Source: Methylomarinum sp. (GTDB lineage: Bacteria; Pseudomonadota; Gammaproteobacteria; Methylococcales; Methylomonadaceae). Taken from it: a stretch of 8,965 bases of DNA. Positions 1-6,165 of the stretch are shown here, in pieces. Both the position numbers and the translations under genes were made by a program. Below the pieces are notes generated by a model, which was given only the letters and a program-made list of their open reading frames with translations, searched no databases and was not told the DNA's origin. Numbering within the stretch: the stretch's first letter is position 1; every line of letters begins with the position of its first letter. The DNA lies in contig WTAG01000548.1 in NCBI GenBank assembly GCA_013139755.1, forward strand, positions 1 through 8,965, in the 5' to 3' direction.

Positions 1-2
1 TG

Positions 3-269
3 GTTGAATTTCTTTTCCATACCAATGTACATGATACGCAAACCATTGTTTTTTATATCATCATCGGCTTGGGTTTATTGGGATTATATGCCTTTATGCG
101 CACGATACCGCCGTTTTTCATAAAACAGTGGCGCAACTACCGTGTGTTTATACATCGTAAAAAATCGAGTTTTTTGTATTGCTGGCGGGAAAAACCTTTA
201 ATGCATAAAATCAGCATGATCAGTGCCGTGATTATTGCTAGCTCTTGTTATGTTATGTTCTTTATTTGA
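3..269 (+). CDS. C-terminal part of an unidentified membrane protein (5' end outside window)
   Basis: The frame is open from the left edge of the window to a TGA at 267-269, so at least 88 codons of a longer gene are visible and the true start lies outside. A TTG at 69 could be read as a start, but it falls inside a hydrophobic helix and has no ribosome binding site, so I treat the gene as truncated by the window. The visible protein has a hydrophobic segment (FYIIIGLGLLGLYAFM), then a basic stretch rich in Arg, Lys, Trp and Tyr (WRNYRVFIHRKKSS), then a second hydrophobic segment at the C-terminus (ISAVIIASSCYVMFFI). This suggests two transmembrane helices joined by a positively charged, probably cytoplasmic loop. 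I do not recognise the family and assign no function. The next gene is more than 800 bases away, so there is no sign of co-transcription. Confidence 0.6.
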   Translation, partial: VEFLFHTNVHDTQTIVFYIIIGLGLLGLYAFMRTIPPFFIKQWRNYRVFIHRKKSSFLYCWREKPLMHKISMISAVIIASSCYVMFFI

Positions 270-305
270 TGTGCGCGCTGCTTAACATGGGACACCTAAA
301 AAACA

Positions 306-364
306 GTAGGGCGCAGCTTGGGATAGCTTATCTAGCGAAGCGCAGATAACGTAATCCAACCTAC
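306..364. repeat. Long imperfect hairpin, GTAGG...CCTAC intergenic repeat
   Basis: The outer arms GTAGG (306-310) and CCTAC (360-364) pair. Within them GGAT (321-324) pairs with ATCC (354-357), and the core TTATCT-a-GCG-aag-CGC-AGATAA (328-349) forms a tight stem with one bulged A. On the minus strand it reads as a GTAGGTTGGATTACG-type sequence. That resembles a class of palindromic intergenic repeat (GTAGGTTGGG...GCGAAGCG) that I recall from many proteobacterial genomes. It begins 37 bases after the stop of the first gene, so it could also end or protect that transcript, although no T-tract follows. The pairing is visible directly; the family assignment is from memory. Confidence 0.6.
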
Positions 365-402
365 GCATCCACCTTACGGATTAAAACATTAAGTAAAACA
401 AG

Positions 403-431
403 CTGGCTGACCCTAATGCCGCTACCAGTCA
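403..431 (-). repeat. Dispersed repeat copy A, with one arm inverted
   Basis: The minus strand of 414-431 is TGACTGGTAGCGGCATTA, the long arm of the dispersed repeat. In the other minus-strand copy (7546-7575) the adjoining arm reads GGGGTCAGCCAG on the plus strand. Here the adjoining bases 403-413 read CTGGCTGACCC, the same arm flipped end to end. The junction falls exactly between 413 and 414. Confidence 0.75.
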
Positions 432-552
432 CACATTAAACAGTTGAATTATAAGAATAAAAACCAAATATTTGTCATGTATTCTAATATTACAATCACT
501 TTAAAAACAATAACTTGAACAATCATATTTTATATTTTGTTCTTCAATTTTC

Positions 553-583
553 AATAAACAAAGTCCGTAAGCTATTGTTTATT
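553..583. repeat. AT-rich inverted repeat
   Basis: AATAAACAA (553-561) and TTGTTTATT (575-583) are perfect inverted copies around a 13-base loop. It could be a protein binding site or an RNA hairpin. In AT-rich DNA a 9-bp match of this kind can also arise by chance, and no gene lies close enough to suggest a role. Confidence 0.35.
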
Positions 584-647
584 ACAGCCGCGTTCATTTT
601 TAATTCTGTATAAAATCCGTAACCAATTGATTTATTAATACTTAAAA

Positions 648-677
648 TGATTGGTAGCGGCATTACTGGCTGCCCCC
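648..677 (+). repeat. Dispersed repeat copy B
   Basis: Matches the two-arm consensus (TGACTGGTAGCGGCATTA followed by CTGGCTGACCCC) with two differences: T for C at the fourth base, and GCTGCC in place of GCTGAC. Bases 655-677 match copy E (5530-5552) at all but one position. Confidence 0.8.
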
Positions 678-823
678 TTAGTATTTACAAAGATCGGTTG
701 TTTAAAAGTACATCAATAAAATTAATATACAACTGTTCAAGTCATTGTTTTTTATAATCCATTCTTTTCATGAAATACAGAAAAAACTTGACCATAATCA
801 TTATAATTCAATAGCTTAATATC

Positions 824-853
824 TGACTGGCAGTGGCATTACTGGCTAACCCA
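824..853 (+). repeat. Dispersed repeat copy C
   Basis: Reads TGACTGGCAGTGGCATTA then CTGGCTAACCCA, which is four differences from the consensus. It lies 54 bases upstream of the -35 box for the riboswitch-controlled gene. It has the same orientation as copy B, whose start is 176 bases earlier. Confidence 0.75.
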
Positions 854-907
854 TTGAATCATATTGTGATGCTATTGGCAGTTAGCGCATATTGTTAACT
901 GGGTAAC

Positions 908-936
908 TTGATATTAATGATGGGCTCTACTAGTAT
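908..936 (+). promoter_or_regulatory. Predicted sigma-70 promoter for the riboswitch transcript
   Basis: TTGATA (908-913) and TAGTAT (931-936) are separated by 17 bases and each matches the sigma-70 boxes at five or four of six positions. Transcription would start near 943, immediately before the first riboswitch helix at 947. That is the usual arrangement for a riboswitch leader and supports the assignment. Confidence 0.6.
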
Positions 937-946
937 TTGATTATAA

Positions 947-1029
947 ATACAAAAGCCAAACCTAATCGAAAGGTAGGGACGGAAAGCCACGGGTCTTATC
1001 AAATTAGTTGAAAGATAGCCGGGTTGTAT
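947..1029 (+). promoter_or_regulatory. c-di-GMP-I (GEMM) riboswitch aptamer
   Basis: The sequence follows the GEMM/c-di-GMP-I consensus in order. The CCAAACC segment (956-962) leads into a short helix closed by a GAAA tetraloop (968-971). Next comes the hallmark GGGACGGAAAGCC (976-988; family usual GGGACGCAAAGCC, one base different), a second arm, and TAGCCGGGTT (1016-1025), which matches the conserved 3' element. The outer P1 helix is ATACAA (947-952) with TTGTAT (1024-1029). The family binds cyclic di-GMP and controls genes for motility, adhesion, biofilm matrix and chitin use. The aptamer ends 57 bases before the ATG of the 351-residue protein. No run of T follows any hairpin, so control of translation is more likely than transcription termination. 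Whether ligand turns the gene on or off cannot be read from the sequence. Confidence 0.92.
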
Positions 1030-1056
1030 GAGTTATAAACTCCTCAATTCCCCCTG

Positions 1057-1079
1057 CCCTTACATTCACACATAAGGGA
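1057..1079 (+). promoter_or_regulatory. Ribosome binding site held in a hairpin (riboswitch expression platform)
   Basis: CCCTTA (1057-1062) pairs perfectly with TAAGGG (1073-1078) across a 10-base loop. The 3' arm contains the Shine-Dalgarno AAGGGA (1074-1079), seven bases before the ATG at 1087. Closing this stem would block initiation. A second small hairpin, GAGTT-ata-AACTC (1030-1042), follows P1 directly and may pass the ligand state on. The pairings are seen; the switching mechanism is inferred. Confidence 0.65.
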
Positions 1080-1086
1080 ACAAAAT

Positions 1087-2142
1087 ATGAAAAAAATTAC
1101 ATTGGCCGTATCTGCTTTACTATTAAGCAGCCTGACACCGCCAGTATTCGCTTACGGAACAACGTCTACCGGACTGGATAAAATAGTTGAAATTATCAAT
1201 ACCGATGCAAGACTGGCAAAAAAAGTTTCGCCTGAGGGACTTGCAATTGCTTCCAACAGTGCCGACAGGATGAATGAAATCATTCTTGAGGCAATTTCCG
1301 CCAAAGGCTGTGCCAACGATGGCCAGATAAATGCGGCCGATGCTCGTTCTATTAATGATTATATTTATGATCATTATTATGACGAATGGGTAGATTTACA
1401 TGGCGATGATGAAGGTGGTGTGGAAACTGGTTTTCACTATGTACAAAATAACGGTAATAGAACGATTTTATTTGGTAAAAATGCGATTAATGCTGTCGCC
1501 GATGGTATGTATCACCTCGGCTTTGAAAGCACCCGCAAGTTTCGCTTGAAAAATGAAGATGGAAACAAAAATAAAACTTTCATGAAAGTTGCACACTGGC
1601 TAGATGCATTATTAGCTGAACAGCTTAAATCAGGTGTTTTGAAGAATGTACAAATTGAAGAGCCTCAAAGTACAACAGGTAACGGTTTAGATACTATCAT
1701 CGAAACTATTTATAATGATCCGGTTCTACAAATTCGTGTTTCTCTGGATGATATGCGAGAAGGTGCTCTATCAGCAGCTGCGATGAATTCTTTGATCATG
1801 GAAGCGATTGAAAATCAGGATCTGAATATAGACAATGAAATTTCGGTTGCTGATGCTAAAGCGATTAACAGTTATCTGCAAAATCACTACGCCGAACAAT
1901 GGGCAGAATTACACGGTGATGATGAGGAAAAAGCTGAAGAAACTGGTTATCACCTGGTTCAATCCGATGGTGCTAAACATTATATATTTGGTGAAAATGC
2001 GGTAAATAAAGTATTTGATGGCATCTATCACCTGGGTTTTAAGGCACATAGCAATGGCCGCAGACTGCTGAATGAAGATGGTAATAAAAATGCCTCTTTC
2101 AATATGGTTGCTTACTGGCTCGATTCTTTAATCAATCGTTAA
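1087..2142 (+). CDS. Secreted protein with two copies of a ~150-residue domain, c-di-GMP riboswitch-controlled
   Basis: 351 residues beginning with a clear Sec signal peptide: MKK, a hydrophobic core, and likely cleavage after VFA at residue 22. The mature protein is an internal duplication. Unit 1 (about 28-180) and unit 2 (about 198-350) share GLD-I-E-I--D at the start, LHGDDE...ETG-H-VQ--G, FG-NA-N-V-DG-YHLGF, and NEDGNKN--F--VA-WLD at the end. Each unit also has a short Asp/Asn/Gly segment before a helix (ANDGQINAADA at 76-86, NIDNEISVADA at 247-257). These resemble the calcium-binding loops of EF-hand or dockerin repeats, so metal binding is possible but unproven. I recall similar single domains in long secreted or calcium-binding bacterial proteins but cannot name a function. 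The ATG is supported by AAGGGA seven bases upstream. The gene has its own promoter and a c-di-GMP-I riboswitch, pointing to a role in the shift between surface and planktonic life. A terminator-like hairpin follows. Confidence 0.85.
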   Translation: MKKITLAVSALLLSSLTPPVFAYGTTSTGLDKIVEIINTDARLAKKVSPEGLAIASNSADRMNEIILEAISAKGCANDGQINAADARSINDYIYDHYYDEWVDLHGDDEGGVETGFHYVQNNGNRTILFGKNAINAVADGMYHLGFESTRKFRLKNEDGNKNKTFMKVAHWLDALLAEQLKSGVLKNVQIEEPQSTTGNGLDTIIETIYNDPVLQIRVSLDDMREGALSAAAMNSLIMEAIENQDLNIDNEISVADAKAINSYLQNHYAEQWAELHGDDEEKAEETGYHLVQSDGAKHYIFGENAVNKVFDGIYHLGFKAHSNGRRLLNEDGNKNASFNMVAYWLDSLINR

Positions 2143-2151
2143 ACAATAATT

Positions 2152-2183
2152 AACTTGCTCCCTTTGTTGTATGGGAGCAAGTT
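2152..2183 (+). terminator. Terminator-like hairpin after the duplicated-domain gene
   Basis: AACTTGCTCCC (2152-2162) and GGGAGCAAGTT (2173-2183) form a perfect 11-bp stem with a 10-base loop, starting nine bases after the stop codon. The sequence after it, GATATAAATAG, is AT-rich but is not a T-run. It is therefore either a weak intrinsic terminator or a 3'-end stabilising hairpin. It suggests the next gene is transcribed separately. Confidence 0.65.
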
Positions 2184-2202
2184 GATATAAATAGACTTGA
2201 CG

Positions 2203-2229
2203 TGACTGGTAGCGGTATTACTGGATGAC
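2203..2229 (+). repeat. Dispersed repeat copy D
   Basis: Reads TGACTGGTAGCGGTATTA then CTGGATGAC. The long arm has one difference from consensus; the short arm has one difference and then diverges. It lies 19 bases after the terminator-like hairpin, in the gap between the two large genes. Confidence 0.78.
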
Positions 2230-2237
2230 AAAAATCT

Positions 2238-2286
2238 CCTGCAACAACTGAACTACTGCAGGCTTACCGGGCCCCACTAAGCCTGC
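2238..2286 (+). promoter_or_regulatory. Two mutually exclusive hairpins in the leader of the large surface protein gene
   Basis: CCTGCA (2238-2243) can pair with TGCAGG (2257-2262). The overlapping GCAGGCTTA (2258-2266) can instead pair perfectly with TAAGCCTGC (2278-2286) across an 11-base GC-rich loop. Bases 2258-2262 cannot do both, which is the layout of an attenuator or RNA switch. It lies about 110 bases before the ATG at 2395. No known riboswitch consensus is recognised and no promoter is clear upstream, so a role is only suggested. The second hairpin could simply be a terminator or a repeat. Confidence 0.4.
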
Positions 2287-2394
2287 CAATGAGTTTGTTC
2301 GTGTAAAGATATAAACCCACTAAAGTCCTGAATAGCGTTTGTTTCACCTATACTCTGAGAGAAACCCACTTGGTTATGTAAATATGAAACTACC

Positions 2395-5300
2395 ATGAAC
2401 AAAAATAAAAGCTTTTTTTGCTGCACTATTATTGCAACCATTTTTACCGTAACAGTGATGCAATCTGCACAGGCGGCAGCACCCGGTAACGTGACAAATG
2501 ATATTAGACTATGGTTGAAGGCGGATGAGGGAACATACTCAGATGTCGCAGCCACAGCATTAGCTTCCGATACTCAGGATATTTTGCAATGGAATGATCA
2601 GTCGGGTATAGATCTCCACTTTGTCAAAGCAGTTGCGGGTGATACACCGGTTGGTGGTAATCTCACAAAAGGGGGTAGCGCACCACACTTAAAAGCGAAT
2701 AGCATTAACTTTAACCCAAGTGTTGCCTTTGAACATGATGGTCCATTTCAAAAAGATGGAGACTTAATGGACCTTAGGGTGAGTGTTTTCCCTGATAAAA
2801 ATACTAATTACTCGGTATATATAGTGCTAAATACTTTGGTCCCAATCCCCACAGGTAGTAGTTTTGTAGTATTGACAAACGAATGGGAAGGCAGTCAGAC
2901 TCTTCCTGCCATATCTATTACTGGTGGAGGGCTTATCGCCACGGCTCCATTTACGAACTCAAATGGTGACTCACAAAATTTTAATGGCCTTCCAACAGGA
3001 GCCTTTGGTAGCACTTTTTTAAATACAGCAGTACGCACAGCAGGGGCGACTACAAACGCTTATAGCACTTATCAAAATGGTGCTCTAAACGGTACAGTGA
3101 CATTAACTCCTCCGCTAACTAATGCTGTTGCACGTACGACATTAGGTGGCAGAGACCAGGGGTCTCCACAGGGGCGCATGACAGGAGATGTGGCTGAAGT
3201 CATTTTGTATACAAATAACAATGCATCAAGCAATGAGCGGCAAAAAATTCAATCTTATCTTGCCCTCAAGTATGGCATTACCCTGTTTACAGATTACCTC
3301 GATTCTAATGCAAACGTTGTTTGGGATCGCACAATAAACGCCGGTTACAATAACAATATAGCGGGTTTGTCTAGAGATGATGACAGTGAGTTACATCAAA
3401 AGGTTTCAAAATCTGTCAATACCAACGCTAATTTAACCATTTCCACTATCAACAACTTTACTCTGCCCAATAGTGATAGTTCCCGTACAGCACTAACTAA
3501 TGGACAATTTTTAATCTGGGGCAGTGATTTTGGACAAATGGGCACCAAAACCAATGAAACCCCCTTTGGTACTATCCGAGTTAGACGTGAGTGGTTGGTA
3601 CAAAACACTGGCGCTGTCGGTGCAGTTAACCTGCAATTTGATAATTTACCCTCCCTGGCAGCAGGGCAGCAATACCTGCTCTATAAAAAAGACAGTAATG
3701 CTGATTTTTCAGCAGGCGCCACGCTGTTGCAAGCATCTAACAACAATACTTTTTTAAACGTTGATATTAATGGTGGTGCATCAGCAACGTATTTAATGGT
3801 GGCAATCTCCATGACACCCACAGCCGTTGAGATTGATGGCAATAGCAGTGATAGCGTAGATGAAAATGCCGTAATTGGCACTGATATTGGTGTCCTTACC
3901 AGTGTAGATGGTAATTTGCCCAACGATAGCCATAGCTACAGTTTAGCCTGCGCCAGCGCAGGTGCGGATGATGGCTCATTCAGCATCAGCGGCACGAGCT
4001 TAAAAACAGCAGTGGTTTTTGACCACGAAAGCCCCAACAACAAAACCTACAATATTTGTGTACGCACCACGGATAGTTTTAATTTATTTTTTGATCAAAA
4101 TCTAACCATTACCATTAACGACCTTAATGAAGCCCCTAGCATTGCCGATGCCACTTATAACATCCCTGACAGCGCTGTTACCAACACAGTGCTAGGCACA
4201 CCAACCAGCAGTGACCCTGATGATGGAGCAACCCTGAGTTACAGCATTACCGGCGGTAATACGGGTGGGGTCTTCGCCATTAACTCAACAACGGGTGAAA
4301 TTACCGTTGCCAATGGTAACCTGCTCGATGCTGTTAGCACCGCCAGTTACAGCCTGAGCGTAGAAGTCAATGATGGCGCAATAACCAGCACTGCCACCAT
4401 TACTATTAATGTCACTGACGATACACCACCCACCATCAGCATTAATACTATTTCAGGTGATGATATTATTAATGCAGCGGAAAACAACAATATTGTTGTT
4501 ATAAACGGCAGCTCTATAGGTGCCGAATTAGGCCAAACCGTGACTGTTAGCATCAATAATATCAGCTACACCACCCTCGTAGCAGCCGGTGGCAGCTGGA
4601 GCATTGACATGCCAGCAGCCGATGCACAAGTACTCACTGCTGGTATCTATCAAGTGACAGCTGACGTGAGTGATAATGCAGGTAATGCCGCCATTCAAGC
4701 CACGCGTAATGTGACCGCCAACTCCTCTATTCCAGCCATCTCTATTAACATCATAGCGAGCGATGACATCATCAATGCGACAGAAGATGACAGCGATATT
4801 ACCGTTACCGGTATTGCGTTAGGAAGTCCAGGCACTGGATCAGTCATAGGTCAAACTGCGACAATCGTCATTAATAGTGTGACCTATACGCCTATAGTTC
4901 TTGATAATGGAAGCACCACAGATCCTAATGATGGCACCTGGAGTATCATCTTGACCGCAGCCCAGGCTCAAGCACTGTTAGAAAATACGAATTATAACGT
5001 GACTGCCAATATCAGTAATCAGGCAAATCAGGCCGCTGCTGAAGCAGCACGTACTATTACCCATGATGTCACTGCGCCTGCAACAGCACCGACAATCACG
5101 GCACAAACCACATCTGACACTACCCCAACAATCAGTGGTACCGCCACCGTAGTTAGTGGAGACACCTTTAGCGTCGAAATCAATGGAATAACCTATACAG
5201 TGGGTGATGGTCACTTGAGTATTCATCCGGATGGCAGTTGGGAGCTCACCCTACCAGCGCCCGATGTACTCGGCGAAGGCACTTACTCTGTTATCGCCAC

Positions 5301-5463
5301 TGTTACCGATGATGCCGGTAACAAAACCATAGACAGTACCAATAACGAACTGATTATAAATGTGAGTGCAACGCCAATACCGGTAATGACGGCGTGGGGA
5401 CTGGCAGGGCTTTCTGGGTTGTTGGCGCTGCTGGGTGTCGGGTTCTCTCGCCAGAGAGTCTAA
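2395..5463 (+). CDS. Large exported surface protein: LamG-like head, cadherin-like and Ig-like repeats, C-terminal sorting signal
   Basis: 1022 residues. A Sec signal peptide spans about 1-27 (cleavage near AQA). A head of about 32-300 begins DIRLWLKADEG and contains GDVAEVILYTNN...ERQKIQSYLALKYGITL, typical of LamG/concanavalin-like domains in surface proteins. It continues (about 298-475) into a region with DYLDSNANVVWD, NIAGLSRDDDSELHQKVSKS and FLIWGSD, which resembles the DUF8202-type region I recall in similar proteins. Cadherin-like repeats follow: about 476-577 (SVDENAVIGT...DHE...TITINDLNEAP) and 578-675. Three bacterial Ig-like repeats occupy about 679-775, 780-891 and 897-990 (GSWSIDMP / GTWSIILT / GSWELTLP; VSDNAGN / VTDDAGN). 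The C-terminus is a tripartite sorting signal: IPVMTAWG (995-1002), a hydrophobic helix, and the basic tail RQRV, close to the IPTL/PEP-CTERM class. This implies processing at the inner membrane by a sorting enzyme not encoded here. The ATG has no good Shine-Dalgarno, but it begins the signal peptide and an in-frame stop lies at 2356. Adhesion or matrix function is inferred from architecture. Confidence 0.85.
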   Translation: MNKNKSFFCCTIIATIFTVTVMQSAQAAAPGNVTNDIRLWLKADEGTYSDVAATALASDTQDILQWNDQSGIDLHFVKAVAGDTPVGGNLTKGGSAPHLKANSINFNPSVAFEHDGPFQKDGDLMDLRVSVFPDKNTNYSVYIVLNTLVPIPTGSSFVVLTNEWEGSQTLPAISITGGGLIATAPFTNSNGDSQNFNGLPTGAFGSTFLNTAVRTAGATTNAYSTYQNGALNGTVTLTPPLTNAVARTTLGGRDQGSPQGRMTGDVAEVILYTNNNASSNERQKIQSYLALKYGITLFTDYLDSNANVVWDRTINAGYNNNIAGLSRDDDSELHQKVSKSVNTNANLTISTINNFTLPNSDSSRTALTNGQFLIWGSDFGQMGTKTNETPFGTIRVRREWLVQNTGAVGAVNLQFDNLPSLAAGQQYLLYKKDSNADFSAGATLLQASNNNTFLNVDINGGASATYLMVAISMTPTAVEIDGNSSDSVDENAVIGTDIGVLTSVDGNLPNDSHSYSLACASAGADDGSFSISGTSLKTAVVFDHESPNNKTYNICVRTTDSFNLFFDQNLTITINDLNEAPSIADATYNIPDSAVTNTVLGTPTSSDPDDGATLSYSITGGNTGGVFAINSTTGEITVANGNLLDAVSTASYSLSVEVNDGAITSTATITINVTDDTPPTISINTISGDDIINAAENNNIVVINGSSIGAELGQTVTVSINNISYTTLVAAGGSWSIDMPAADAQVLTAGIYQVTADVSDNAGNAAIQATRNVTANSSIPAISINIIASDDIINATEDDSDITVTGIALGSPGTGSVIGQTATIVINSVTYTPIVLDNGSTTDPNDGTWSIILTAAQAQALLENTNYNVTANISNQANQAAAEAARTITHDVTAPATAPTITAQTTSDTTPTISGTATVVSGDTFSVEINGITYTVGDGHLSIHPDGSWELTLPAPDVLGEGTYSVIATVTDDAGNKTIDSTNNELIINVSATPIPVMTAWGLAGLSGLLALLGVGFSRQRV

Positions 5464-5529
5464 ATAGGATTGCAAATATCAAAAGCTCAAAATAACAAAG
5501 GCTCGAAAAATAACAAGGTGAAATAATAA

Positions 5530-5552
5530 TAGCGGCATTACTAGCTGCCCCC
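5530..5552 (+). repeat. Dispersed repeat copy E (partial)
   Basis: TAGCGGCATTA followed by CTAGCTGCCCCC. The first seven bases of the long arm are replaced by unrelated AT sequence, while the remainder matches copy B at all but one base. It lies 66 bases after the stop of the large surface protein gene. Confidence 0.75.
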
Positions 5553-6165
5553 TTGATCTTTCGTTAATTTACCCTCTACTGAATACTCTAACATACCCCG
5601 TCCAGCAAGCTGGAGCTGTTAAACAGACTAAATTTCCAATTCCTCGAAAATTAGCAGACCTTCTCATAATTTTTATGTAGCACTTACACGACAAAACAAC
5701 CAACAAAATAATTGCCCAACTAGTTTATGTCTTTATACTTTCTTTCAATCACTTATAGCCATTAATTCATAAAATCTGAAATCATCCAACCGATAATCAC
5801 TGTTGCTATTTTTCATCATTTTCGCCAACTGTCTGCTGGTTAAGACACTTGCAGAAATTACTAGGCATTAATTTGCTAAATCCTCCTCAATAAAAACCTA
5901 AATACTTGTATTTAAAAACTTATTAAGAAGTGGAATATAAATTGCTAAAACATGAGTGCTGAATAAATACAGTCTATATTTTTTACATTTTATCGCTTTC
6001 ACCTGAATAGGCTATTTGTGCCTCAAGCCAGGTCTATTTCTGTAGACAGACTTTAACTACAAAACCAAACCTCCATGTCGTGGAAAGCTTATTCGTGTGA
6101 TACCGGTGATTTAATGCTCAAGATATTAGAAGGATGTTATAAAATTTTAATAGGAATGAAACCAT
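5553..6165. other. Gene-free leader region before the CAP-domain gene
   Basis: No credible coding frame on either strand. A weak sigma-70-like pair, TTGCTA (5942-5947) and TAAATA (5964-5969) with a 16-base spacer, could drive the next gene with a leader of about 190 bases. In that leader are a small hairpin GTCTA-tttctg-TAGAC (6032-6047) and ACAAAACCAAACCT (6059-6072). The latter matches the start of the c-di-GMP riboswitch upstream of the first exported-protein gene (ACAAAAGCCAAACCT) apart from one missing G. It is followed by GGAAAGC (6082-6088) and ATACCGG (6100-6106). A full aptamer cannot be drawn, so I mark this only as a possible remnant. The rest is featureless AT-rich sequence. Confidence 0.4.

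Larger units (their letters stand above)
270..907. other. Gene-free AT-rich region rich in repeats
   Basis: No convincing coding frame is seen on either strand here. The stretch holds a long hairpin repeat (306-364), three copies of the dispersed ~30-bp repeat (403-431, 648-677, 824-853), an AT inverted repeat (553-583), and an inverted repeat CAGTTA...TAACTG (879-901). The last of these lies just before the -35 box at 908, so it could be an operator, though this is speculative. The rest is AT-rich sequence with no pattern I can name. Confidence 0.6.

Noticed and set aside
824..901. Integron attC sites marking gene cassettes
   Set aside because: GTTA-containing inverted repeats are present (CAGTTA...TAACTG), but the paired attC core sites RYYYAAC/GTTRRRY with the expected layout are not seen, and there is no integrase in the window.
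1123..1374. Minus-strand reading frame of 83 codons
   Set aside because: It lies wholly inside the duplicated-domain gene on the opposite strand, has no ribosome binding site and encodes no recognisable protein. The same applies to the antisense frames in 2277-5475.
5443..5460. CTCTC...GAGAG hairpin at the end of the surface protein gene as a terminator
   Set aside because: It is inside the coding sequence, has a short stem and no T-tract follows.
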